A DNA stretch of 43,213 bases, taken from contig JAAYNO010000052.1 in assembly GCA_012520855.1 (NCBI GenBank), forward strand, positions 1 to 43,213, in the 5' to 3' direction. A program made the translations under genes and the position numbers. Of the stretch, positions 32,674-40,520 are shown in pieces (position 1 is the stretch's first letter; each line of letters begins with the position of its first letter). The notes below the pieces were generated by a model. It saw nothing but the letters and a program-made list of their open reading frames with translations. It ran no database searches and was not told where the DNA came from. This DNA comes from Clostridiaceae bacterium (GTDB lineage Bacteria > Bacillota > Clostridia > DSM-8532).

Positions 32674-35600
32674 ATGACTAATGAAAATATTGGTTCCGAT
32701 TATTCACTTGAAGTCCTTAAGGAACGTGAAAAAGAGCTGAATTGTCTGTATATGGTCGATGAAATACTCGGGAACCATCAATTGTCTATTTCAGAAATTT
32801 TCGATGGTATAATCCGTGTTTTGCCAACAGGTTGGAGACTCCCTGAATTATGTCGTGCAAAGATCATATATAAGAATCAGAGCTTTCAAAGCCCAGGTTT
32901 TGTATCCTCCCCCATCTCGGATTCCTGTCCTGTTAAAGCAGATGGTAATATCGTAGGCAGTATTGAAGTCGTTTACATTAAGGATGTTCCATTAACTGAT
33001 GAGGGGTATTTTTTATTTAAAGAACAAAAACTAATAAGATCAGTTGCTGATAGAATCGGGCAAATGCTTGTTTACAGACAGATGAAATCAGTAATGAATG
33101 AATGGGAATCAAAATCTCATGCAGCAAGCCCGGAGAAAGCACTTAAAGAGTGGGAGGTAATGATTGAATTTCTTAAGCATACTGACCACAGCATGCTTTT
33201 TAATATATGCAGAAAACTGACCAATCATCTTCTGATCATGGGCGTTAAAGAGGCTTCGGAGTTTTTTAGCCGTTCTAACGCTAATTTATCCCATGAGGAT
33301 GGATACTCAAATTATCCCACTGCCGCCGAACCAATCGGTGACATAGTCTGTGTGTGCGAAAAAGCATTCCAGGTCGCTGAAAAATATATTGGCGACAATC
33401 AATTAAAAAGCCTTATAAAAAGATGGATCCAGGAAGAAAATGCTTATTCGCTGATTAAAGCAATAGGCAGCATATCTCCTTCCCTTCACAATATCATTGA
33501 AGAGTTAAGAAGATTTCAGAAGGCCTCAAAGGGTGATGGACTTTTATATTCGCCAAAAGGCCGCTGGATCACCGTGGGCCTTATCAATCACTTTTTGTCC
33601 GATAGGACCGACTTTATCAATATAGCGAAACAATATATCAATTACAGTGACTTTTTTCATATCATCAACAAAATAATACACCCCTTAAACAGTCAGGGAA
33701 AGCTCGGCGGCAAAAGCTCGGGTTTATTCCTGGCCGAAAAAATATTGTCTAAGGAAAGCAAGAGTTCCCATCATTTAAGTTCTATAAAAGTACCTAAGAC
33801 ATGGTATCTGACCACCGATACCATAACGGAATTCCTTCACTATAACAATCTTGAGGATTTAAATGAGCAGAAGTACCGCGAAATACAAGAAATCAGGATC
33901 GAATACCGGAATATAGTCCAGCTTATGAAAAATTCAAAACTGCCTCCGGAGATTATTAACAGTCTTTCGGTAGCGCTGGATGATTTCGGTGAAAGACCCA
34001 TTATAGTCCGCAGTTCGAGTATATTGGAAGATCAGTCCGGAGCGTCTTTTTCCGGAAAATACAAAAGCCTGTTTTTGGCAAACCAGGGAAGCAAGAAGGA
34101 ACGGCTTGAGGCTCTGGAAGATGCGATTATTGAGATCTATGCTTCAGTATACGGACCTGACCCTATCCAGTACAGAGCTGAGAGGAATCTTATTGATATC
34201 CATGAAGAAATGGGGATAATGATCCAGGAAGTAGTCGGTACAAAGATAGGTAAATACTTCTTTCCTCTCTTTTCCGGTGTCGGCTTCAGCAACAACGAAT
34301 ATCGCTGGTCCCCGAGAATCAAACGGGAAGATGGTCTACTCAGAATTGTACCGGGACTTGGTACACGTGCTGTTGATAGATTAACGGATGATTTTCCTAT
34401 ACTGTTATCTCCCGAGCAGCCTGGTATCAAGGTAAACATTGTACCTGAAGAAATAAAACGCTATTCTCCAAAAAAGATCGACGTGATCGATCTGGAAAAC
34501 AGGGCTTTTGAGACGATAGATATTAATACTCTTCTTAAGGAAGCTGGTAATCAGATTCAGAGCATAAATAAAGTAGTTTCTGTTATGGAATTTGATCATA
34601 TAAGGAAACCAAATTTATTTGAGATAAATTTTGAAAAGGACGACCTTATTGTTACCTTTGACGGTATTATAAACGATACACCGTTTATCAAACAGATAAA
34701 CAGCGCTATGAAGATGTTAAGAGACAAGCTGGGATATCCTGTCGATATTGAATTCGCCTGTGACGGGAAGGATCTATACCTTCTCCAATGCAGGCCTCAG
34801 AGCTCCAGAGAGGATACAGCCCCCGCCCCCATTCCCCAGGATATTCGGCCCAAGGATATTATTTTCTCTGCAAACCGATATATTTCAAACGGGCTGATTC
34901 AAAACATATCGCATATCGTGTATGTCGACCCCCTCAAATATGGTGAATTATCAAATTTAGAGGACTTAAAAACGGTAGGCAGAATAGTTGGTTTACTCAA
35001 TGCATTTCTGCCCAAGAGACAGTTTATACTTATTGGTCCGGGACGCTGGGGAAGCCGCGGCGATATTAAACTGGGAGTCTCTGTTACCTATGCCGACATA
35101 TGCAATACTGCAGCACTGATTGAGGTAGCCCGAAGCAAAACAGGCTACATGCCGGAGCTCTCATTCGGTACTCATTTCTTTCAGGATCTTGTCGAGGCCA
35201 ACATAAGGGTCCTGCCCTTATATCCTGACGATCAGGGAATAATATTCAATGAAAAATACCTGACCCGCAGTAAAAATATATTAAAGTCAATCTTCCCTGA
35301 ATATGAAAGATTTGAGGATGTAATTAAGGTTATAGATGTGCCTGCTTCGTCCGACGGGTATAATTTAAGCATATGTATGAATGCTGAATTGTCACAGGCT
35401 CTCGGATTTTTGACCCCTAATATCATTAAAGTTTCAAAGAGCATTAAGACAATTGAATATGACGATAATACAGGTGACGAAAAGGCCTGGAGATGGAGAT
35501 ACCATATGGCCGAACAATTGGCTAAAAGAGTTGATTCCAAGCGTTTCGGGGTCAAGGGCTTTTACCTTTTCGGAAGCACTGGTGCCGGAACTGCAGGACC

Positions 35601-35844
35601 CGGGAGCGATATAGATATACTGATTCATTTTGAAGGTGACGAAAACCAACGCCAAAGCCTGGAGAACTGGCTTGAGGGCTGGAGTATGAGCCTTGCCGAA
35701 ATCAACTATATGAGATCAGGATATAAAATGGATAAAATCCTTGATGTACACATCATAACAGATGAGGACATCAGGAATAAGGACTCTTTTGCCATAAAGA
35801 TCAATCATCCGGTTGATCCAGCCATACCGCTTAAAATCTCGTAA
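32674..35844 (+). CDS. PEP-synthase-type ATP-grasp protein with C-terminal nucleotidyltransferase domain
   Basis: The 1056-aa protein has three parts. Residues 1-130 (KEREKELNCLYMVDEILG, GIIRVLPTGWRLPELCRAKI) resemble the GAF-like sensor of signalling kinases. From about 343 to 710 is a PPDK/PEP-synthase N-terminal ATP-grasp domain: GKLGGKSSGLFLAE, RPIIVRSSSILEDQSGASF (about 441), and LYLLQCRPQS (about 704). FILIGPGRWGSRGD (about 788) belongs to a following conserved segment. Residues about 962-1040 hold a polymerase-beta-type nucleotidyltransferase motif, LFGSTGAGTAGPGSDIDIL. The swivelling phospho-His domain and PEP-binding barrel are missing, so it cannot be an ordinary PEP synthase. GGGAG lies 10 bp before the ATG. 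Substrate is unknown; link to gdh is by position. Confidence 0.85.
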   Translation: MTNENIGSDYSLEVLKEREKELNCLYMVDEILGNHQLSISEIFDGIIRVLPTGWRLPELCRAKIIYKNQSFQSPGFVSSPISDSCPVKADGNIVGSIEVVYIKDVPLTDEGYFLFKEQKLIRSVADRIGQMLVYRQMKSVMNEWESKSHAASPEKALKEWEVMIEFLKHTDHSMLFNICRKLTNHLLIMGVKEASEFFSRSNANLSHEDGYSNYPTAAEPIGDIVCVCEKAFQVAEKYIGDNQLKSLIKRWIQEENAYSLIKAIGSISPSLHNIIEELRRFQKASKGDGLLYSPKGRWITVGLINHFLSDRTDFINIAKQYINYSDFFHIINKIIHPLNSQGKLGGKSSGLFLAEKILSKESKSSHHLSSIKVPKTWYLTTDTITEFLHYNNLEDLNEQKYREIQEIRIEYRNIVQLMKNSKLPPEIINSLSVALDDFGERPIIVRSSSILEDQSGASFSGKYKSLFLANQGSKKERLEALEDAIIEIYASVYGPDPIQYRAERNLIDIHEEMGIMIQEVVGTKIGKYFFPLFSGVGFSNNEYRWSPRIKREDGLLRIVPGLGTRAVDRLTDDFPILLSPEQPGIKVNIVPEEIKRYSPKKIDVIDLENRAFETIDINTLLKEAGNQIQSINKVVSVMEFDHIRKPNLFEINFEKDDLIVTFDGIINDTPFIKQINSAMKMLRDKLGYPVDIEFACDGKDLYLLQCRPQSSREDTAPAPIPQDIRPKDIIFSANRYISNGLIQNISHIVYVDPLKYGELSNLEDLKTVGRIVGLLNAFLPKRQFILIGPGRWGSRGDIKLGVSVTYADICNTAALIEVARSKTGYMPELSFGTHFFQDLVEANIRVLPLYPDDQGIIFNEKYLTRSKNILKSIFPEYERFEDVIKVIDVPASSDGYNLSICMNAELSQALGFLTPNIIKVSKSIKTIEYDDNTGDEKAWRWRYHMAEQLAKRVDSKRFGVKGFYLFGSTGAGTAGPGSDIDILIHFEGDENQRQSLENWLEGWSMSLAEINYMRSGYKMDKILDVHIITDEDIRNKDSFAIKINHPVDPAIPLKIS

Positions 35845-35912
35845 ACATTAAGATATGCCATTCAAAGGCTATAAAAATTTTTACAATCTTACTATCATGC
35901 ACGGTTTTATTA

Positions 35913-36093
35913 AGATCCTTCGCTTAGCTCAGGATGACACCCATATGTAATTCTGAACGTAGCGCCGCATTCCCCATGTCATTCTGAACGTAGCGCCGCG
36001 AAGTGAAGAATCTTCCATGCAGTAGTAAACCCGCGTATAATACTGACTCCTGTATGCCATCCTGAACAAAACGAAGTGTATGAAGGATGACGC
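35913..36093. repeat. Cluster of dispersed repeats between the ATP-grasp gene and gltS
   Basis: Within 180 bp lie a copy at 35913-35938 (gatccttcgcttagctcagg...), two direct copies of ATTCTGAACGTAGCGCCGC (about 35951 and 35980, the second continuing into GAAGTGAAGAATCTTCC), and an inverted pair CATCCTGAAC...GAAGGATG at 36058-36091. These are members of the same repeat family in both orientations. The convergent genes on either side end here, and the palindromes may act as terminators. Confidence 0.8.
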
Positions 36094-36113
36094 ATAAGGA
36101 AAGTCACTAAAAA

Positions 36114-37505
36114 TCAGTCCTCGTTGACCGGCCTCTTCCTGTGTGCCTTAAGCATAATAAATAAAAGCGGGATCAAATATACAAACAGCAGACCCAGAGT
36201 AACAAACAGCATAAGCTCTGACTCGGGTGCAAGCCCTATAAATATCAGTATAGGTGCTCCAAGAATTATCGCAAAGCTGCTGCCGATCAGCAGATTATTT
36301 GCTGCCGGTGTTTTAAAGGAAGGATCTATTTCCCTTAACAGAACAATCCCGGAGCTTATTGTTCCCGTAAGCATTCCGTACATCGACACCATTCCTTCAT
36401 GCTCGTAGCCGGAATATACTCTCTTACACAACCACTTAAGATAGTAATAGGTTACTATTCCGCCTAATACCGCCATCAAAGTGAATGGGATCCATAATCC
36501 TTTCAATTCTTTGAATTCAATTGACGCAATTCCGGCAATAGTCATAAAATCAAATGATAATCCGGATATTCTGGACAAAAGATAATTATTGGGGTACTGA
36601 CGCGTCATTATCTTTGCCTTTGTCAATACTTTAAAACCTAATCTGCAGCCTGTAGCTAAAAATGAACCTATAATAAAATTGAATCCCCAGATCAAAGGTG
36701 TAAGCGTTCTTGCCAAACCAGGCGCTAATTGGGCTAATAAGCTTGTTATCCCTAAAGATACCAGATATGTGGCGAGATAAATCAATAAAACCAGTGCAAA
36801 CTGAACCGAAAGTCTGTCTACAGACTGAGAAATCGGGATCTCGTTTTCACTTTGAAAATCCTCTATGGTGAGCGAACCGGAGATGTAAGCTGAATCATGT
36901 ATTTTGACCTTCTTCTGCCTGTTTGCTATATTAATATAAAATATACCGACAACACAAGCACAGACAAAGCCAGCCGCTGCAATTGAGAGTCCAAAAGACT
37001 GCCCTCCCACAAAACCGAGCTGTTCATAAGTTGACCCGACATTATTGGCCTGGCCAGGTCCCTGCCCAAATCCCATAGGTAACAATATCCCCGCGGCTTT
37101 AAAGAAATCAGGCATAATTGTATAAGCAAGCCCGATTGAAATTATCAAGCCTAAAATACCCTGAACCAAATATGTGCTTACTATTAACGCTCCGCTCTTT
37201 AGTCCAATCAAATTATTTTTCTCTTGCTCATCATACTTTGCAGGAATTCGAAGAGCTAATGCAATAAAACCGATTCCAATAGTATGATAGGTAACCTTTT
37301 CCAAAAACTCAACATTCATAGGAAGAATATTGCACTCTCTTAAGAATAGCGCAATGAATCCGCCTAGAACAGCAGTCGGTATCATCGCTTTACGAATAAA
37401 TATAATCTTCCGGCATAAGATATTGGCCAATAACATGATACCAGCCAACATGCCTATCTGAATCATAAAATTCCATAAACCTGTGTTCGCTGCTGAAAAA
37501 TCCAT
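36114..37505 (-). CDS. Sodium:glutamate symporter-like protein (GltS family)
   Basis: The 463-aa membrane protein starts at the ATG at 37505 (GAGGAGAGGG just upstream; a TTG at 37520 precedes that site). It has about ten hydrophobic segments and the family blocks PTAVLGGFIALFLRE, LLPMGFGQGPGQANNVGSTY and GGQSFGLSIAAAGFV, where GltS proteins have their first re-entrant loop. The probable substrate is glutamate with Na+, consistent with nearby gdh, but this branch with GQGPGQ differs from the E. coli GHGTG form, so other acidic substrates are possible. Confidence 0.82.
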   Translation of the reverse strand: MDFSAANTGLWNFMIQIGMLAGIMLLANILCRKIIFIRKAMIPTAVLGGFIALFLRECNILPMNVEFLEKVTYHTIGIGFIALALRIPAKYDEQEKNNLIGLKSGALIVSTYLVQGILGLIISIGLAYTIMPDFFKAAGILLPMGFGQGPGQANNVGSTYEQLGFVGGQSFGLSIAAAGFVCACVVGIFYINIANRQKKVKIHDSAYISGSLTIEDFQSENEIPISQSVDRLSVQFALVLLIYLATYLVSLGITSLLAQLAPGLARTLTPLIWGFNFIIGSFLATGCRLGFKVLTKAKIMTRQYPNNYLLSRISGLSFDFMTIAGIASIEFKELKGLWIPFTLMAVLGGIVTYYYLKWLCKRVYSGYEHEGMVSMYGMLTGTISSGIVLLREIDPSFKTPAANNLLIGSSFAIILGAPILIFIGLAPESELMLFVTLGLLFVYLIPLLFIMLKAHRKRPVNED

Positions 37506-37534
37506 AATCCCTCTCCTCAACTAAGATAAAATAC

Positions 37535-38710
37535 TCAGTTCTTCAGATATTTTATAATCTCGCGGTATTTTAAAGCACTTCTTGGATGTTCAGACTTTAT
37601 TTCATATGCCTGTCTGTCGTTCGTGGCAAAGGCAATCACTCTCTGTCCTATAATTCCCAAATCCAATATATTCTTTAACTCAAATGTATATTTTTTATCA
37701 ACGCAGTCGAAAACCAAACGATCATTGTACAGAAGCAAAGAGCCTTTTCCAATAAGATTGTTCTTTCCCCAATCTGCTTTCCATAGGGTTTGATTATTAT
37801 CAGAATATATCAGCTTGTCAGAAGGAAGATTCCTGATCCTTTCTATATCTTCTCTGAGGTTTCTATCCTGAAATCTGCACCATTCCAGAACTGTATTGAA
37901 AGGAGGCATTTCATTGTTATTTGAAGAAAAATATCCATACGAATCATATTTCAAATCCATTCCGCAACTGCAGAAAAGCCTGTCATCTTCACTTTTTAGT
38001 GTAGCAATTCCGCTGCATTTCGGACATAAATACAGGGCTGTTTCAAGATCTTCAGCGAGTTTTTTCCCTTTATACTCAATGGGGTTTTTCTTCTGCTCCT
38101 CATATGCATCAACATATAAATCGTTTTTAATAGCCGTATTTATTTCTTCCCAGGTCATGTTCTTAAGCTCTTCAACACTGTACTCTTTTACTTTCCGGCC
38201 TTTCATCATGCCCCTGCGAATAGTTTTTGACCAGCGTGGGCTTGTAAAATATCCCCCGTCCAGGCGAAATGTTATAAGTGCCACTCCGCTCTTTTTTATA
38301 AGCTTTCCCGTTGAAACAGGTATTTCACCGGTTTCTCCGCTGAAAGAGCGATTCCCTTCGGCAAACATACAGACATTTGCACCGGCCTTTAACCGCTTAA
38401 AAATATTCATAACGGTATTTATTTCTGTCGTGCCTTTGACCCTGGGGATCGGCGCAACTAAAAAATTGATCAGCTTACTTACAAAACCCCACCTGAATAT
38501 ATGCTCGCTGGCAACATAATACATATGATCCGGAAAGGCAAGTCCAATCAGCAAGGGGTCATAGTCTGTATTATGATTTGCCAAAATAACATAGGGACGA
38601 CTGGAGGGCTTTACTTTTTCATAAGAGTAGTTCAGTTTCCTTTTCAAAAAAGGACCCATGACTATTTGTAATACTCTGAATACGAACCTGTGCCAGGCTA
38701 AACCTTTCAT
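37535..38710 (-). CDS. PlsC-domain acyltransferase with C-terminal zinc ribbon
   Basis: The 391-aa protein begins at the ATG at 38710, with GAGG six bases upstream; two closer or earlier ATGs lie within four codons. The N-terminal half is a glycerolipid acyltransferase: HNTDYD (HX4D, His46/Asp51), PRVKGTTEIN, FAEGNRSFSGETGEI and a Gly-rich segment. Residues about 229-249 form a zinc ribbon, CPKCSG...LFCSCG. The C-terminal 110 residues are beta-rich (GSLLLYNDRLVFDC, KYTFELKNILDLGI), like a PH/GRAM-type fold. It probably acylates lysophosphatidate at the membrane; the zinc ribbon is unusual. It lies 29 bp upstream of gltS. Confidence 0.82.
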   Translation of the reverse strand: MKGLAWHRFVFRVLQIVMGPFLKRKLNYSYEKVKPSSRPYVILANHNTDYDPLLIGLAFPDHMYYVASEHIFRWGFVSKLINFLVAPIPRVKGTTEINTVMNIFKRLKAGANVCMFAEGNRSFSGETGEIPVSTGKLIKKSGVALITFRLDGGYFTSPRWSKTIRRGMMKGRKVKEYSVEELKNMTWEEINTAIKNDLYVDAYEEQKKNPIEYKGKKLAEDLETALYLCPKCSGIATLKSEDDRLFCSCGMDLKYDSYGYFSSNNNEMPPFNTVLEWCRFQDRNLREDIERIRNLPSDKLIYSDNNQTLWKADWGKNNLIGKGSLLLYNDRLVFDCVDKKYTFELKNILDLGIIGQRVIAFATNDRQAYEIKSEHPRSALKYREIIKYLKN

Positions 38711-38803
38711 CATCTTCCTCATTTCATAAAATGATAGAATTAAATATAGATATACTTATTATCTCATAATAAAGCGGGTATAAGAATACTAAATTAATAT
38801 TTT

Positions 38804-38954
38804 TCAAAATATTTCAAATATCTTCCCCATTTCAGACTTATTGAAAAAAAGCTGTTTTTCTTCTATTTCTTCAATCCTCCATTCTTTTTCATCTGTTTTA
38901 CCCAAACTGCAATATTCTTTTGAGTTTGCTTTTTTTACGCATATATTTTTTCAC
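38804..38954 (-). pseudogene. Frameshifted small ORF of unknown origin
   Basis: A GTG at 38954 with AAGGAG at good spacing opens MKKYMRKK, then a run of seven A; removing one A joins it to a frame coding about 40 more residues (NSKEYCSLGKTDEKEWRIEE...) up to a TGA at 38804. As read, the first frame stops after 18 codons. Either a small gene broken by one inserted A or a site of slippage. No family recognised. Confidence 0.25.
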
Positions 38955-39052
38955 ATAAACCATCTCCTTTCATTATTGCAGAACAGAAAACAAGGGTATA
39001 CAACCTGCTATTAAAAAATCAATCAGTTTAATATCGGATCAAAATAATGTTG

Positions 39053-39139
39053 TTAAAAAACCTTTAACCGCCGCAATGGGAACAATGCCGACGAAAACAA
39101 TGCGACTGAAAGTATCAGCACTGAGTATCCCAACCACAT
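39053..39139 (-). pseudogene. Possible C-terminal remnant of a membrane permease
   Basis: The frame reads MWLGYSVLILSVALFSSALF followed by PLRRLKVF and a stop: one membrane helix ending in a basic PxRR tail, as at the C-terminus of FtsX-type ABC permeases. No start signal or upstream domains remain. 38,723-39,300 otherwise holds no intact gene. Confidence 0.25.
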
Positions 39140-39315
39140 TGATAAAACTGGAAAAACTGAGGTTATAAACTAAAAATTATTACGGAGCATTATATCATTA
39201 ATAAACAATATAGACAATAAAAGTTTTTTACTGGTTATTTATTCCTTATTGCTAAATATTATCTGCTTTGAAAAGGACAAGGAAAACAGATCGTATTTTT
39301 ATCGGAAAAACAGTG

Positions 39316-39340
39316 AAAACCCTTTCTACGAAAGGGTTTT
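39316..39340. terminator. Symmetrical terminator downstream of tRNA-Ala
   Basis: AAAACCCTTT-CTACG-AAAGGGTTTT is a perfect 10-bp stem with T runs at both ends, so it can work on either strand. Confidence 0.65.
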
Positions 39341-39383
39341 CGTACAAATTGTGGTGGAGCTAAAGAGGACTTAAACGAACACA

Positions 39384-39414
39384 AGCCAGACAAACGTAAA
39401 AAGTTCGTCTGGCT
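39384..39414 (-). terminator. Strong stem-loop after tRNA-Ala
   Basis: AGCCAGACGAAC pairs with GTTTGTCTGGCT (12 bp, one G-U) around a TTTTTAC loop, seven bases past the encoded CCA. No T tail follows; it may be a processing signal, with true termination at 39316-39340. Confidence 0.5.
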
Positions 39415-39420
39415 CTCCTT

Positions 39421-39496
<76 letters not shown>

Positions 39497-39509
39497 ACGA
39501 CACTTAACC

Positions 39510-39538
39510 ATTATAAACAAGAACAGGCTTATTTTCAA
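39510..39538 (-). promoter_or_regulatory. Promoter of tRNA-Ala
   Basis: On the minus strand TTGAAA (39538-39533) and perfect TATAAT (39515-39510) with a 17-bp spacer, ending 13 bp before the mature tRNA. Confidence 0.8.
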
Positions 39539-39566
39539 TACCTTTTGCAAAGATTCTTCGCAAAGA

Positions 39567-39621
39567 GAACACGCTTTGCGTGTTCCTTGCATAGATATGA
39601 CCAGGCGACTTGAAGTCGCCT
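39567..39621. repeat. Two perfect hairpins between tRNA-Ala and the hypothetical gene
   Basis: GAACACGC-TTT-GCGTGTTC (39567-39585), extended by GCAA/TTGC, and AGGCGACT-TGA-AGTCGCCT (39603-39621). The first is preceded by AGATTCTTCGC, a truncated half of the dispersed repeat. Neither has a T tail on the minus strand; they may stabilise or end the upstream gene's transcript. Confidence 0.6.
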
Positions 39622-39629
39622 GCATTGTT

Positions 39630-40280
39630 TTAGGTGTTTGGATTACCCAGTATCTCATCCTCAACTTCAATATCCGCAGGGATACCGGTGTCCTCCAGAT
39701 TATAGTTGGATTGCTCGTCTTCGGGATCTAGCTTTACGTAATCCAGCAATGGTTGGATACTGGCATTAAAGGTATAAAAATATGGCCTTTCCTGGCTGTC
39801 AAGTATAAGTATGATCGGAGCTTCCTTGTCACTTAATATGATAAACAGAGAATCAAGTGTTTTTATCCCGGATTCATTCAATATCTTTTGTTTGACCTTT
39901 ATTGATTCATTAAAAGGCACCCGTATTACATAACCCTTTTCCGGAAAAGGCATCACCTTGGTGTATAAGCTTTTTATGGTTTTTAAATAATTGAATACCT
40001 CGTTCTGTATATTGATATTGGAGGGTTCAGATATAATAACCTCGCCTTTTGTTATGTCGAATACTTCTATGTTTTTTGATCTGTCTTTAGCATCCTTGCC
40101 TGAAATATAGGCTATAAAATGTGTATCATCAAACATCTGTGTCATTGCCAATACAGATTGGTATTTATTTTCGTTATGCGATACTTTTACAGCGGCATAA
40201 ACAGTGACCGCCAAAAGGCAAAAGATAACGATAACTAAGAATATTCCAAAGGTTTTTTTCTTAATGCTGATAAATACCAT
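39630..40280 (-). CDS. Hypothetical membrane-anchored protein
   Basis: The 216-aa protein has a basic start (MVFISIKKKTFG) and one N-terminal membrane helix (IFLVIVIFCLLAVTVYAAV) that could be an uncleaved anchor. The external part has two alpha/beta stretches: FIAYISGKDAKDRSKNIEVF and LDSLFIILSDKEAPIILIL; the tail is acidic (EDEQSNYNLEDTG). GGAGGTG precedes the ATG. I recognise no family. It stands alone between tRNA-Ala and the repeat cluster after tyrA. Confidence 0.75.
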   Translation of the reverse strand: MVFISIKKKTFGIFLVIVIFCLLAVTVYAAVKVSHNENKYQSVLAMTQMFDDTHFIAYISGKDAKDRSKNIEVFDITKGEVIISEPSNINIQNEVFNYLKTIKSLYTKVMPFPEKGYVIRVPFNESIKVKQKILNESGIKTLDSLFIILSDKEAPIILILDSQERPYFYTFNASIQPLLDYVKLDPEDEQSNYNLEDTGIPADIEVEDEILGNPNT

Positions 40281-40391
40281 AGCCTTTCACCTCCGAGCAC
40301 GACATCCAGCATATTCGTCATAGAATACCGTACTTAAATCTATGAGAGGCAAAAGGCAATTATACGTTGTCTCATATCTGGGTTGTAAAAA

Positions 40392-40417
40392 AGATCCTTC
40401 GCTTCGCTCAGGATGAC
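40392..40417. repeat. Dispersed repeat copy (agatccttcgcttcgctcag...gac)
   Basis: An intact copy of the imperfect palindrome also found at 13266 and 41648, here with CC/GG in place of TC/GA, a compensating pair change that keeps the stem. Confidence 0.85.
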
Positions 40418-40431
40418 ATTTGGGTTATAAA

Positions 40432-40474
40432 CGGGATCAGGATTAAATAAGTGAATTATTCAATCCTGACCCCG
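40432..40474. repeat. Long palindrome, GGGGTCAGG type
   Basis: Two 19-bp arms (CGGGaTCAGGATTaAATAA and its complement) match at 17 positions around a GTGAA loop. It lies five bases from the GGGGACGG-type element and is probably part of one compound REP-like unit following tyrA. Confidence 0.8.
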
Positions 40475-40478
40475 TTAC

Positions 40479-40520
40479 TCAAAAATGAGTGAAGAGGACC
40501 GTCCCCTATACTCATTTTGA
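40479..40520 (-). repeat. GGGGACGG-type palindromic element overlapping the tyrA stop
   Basis: On the minus strand TCAAAATGAGT...ACTCATTTTTGA forms the outer stem around TATAGGGGACGGTCCTCTTC. The tyrA stop TGA lies inside the first arm. Its core equals that of the element at the yaaR stop. It could terminate the tyrA message. Confidence 0.75.

Noticed and set aside
36926-37129. 67-aa minus-strand frame within gltS
   Set aside because: Shadow frame of a conserved membrane protein gene.
39051-39175. 30-codon plus-strand frame starting MGTMPTKTMRLK
   Set aside because: No ribosome site or similarity; the opposite-strand permease-like remnant explains the region better.
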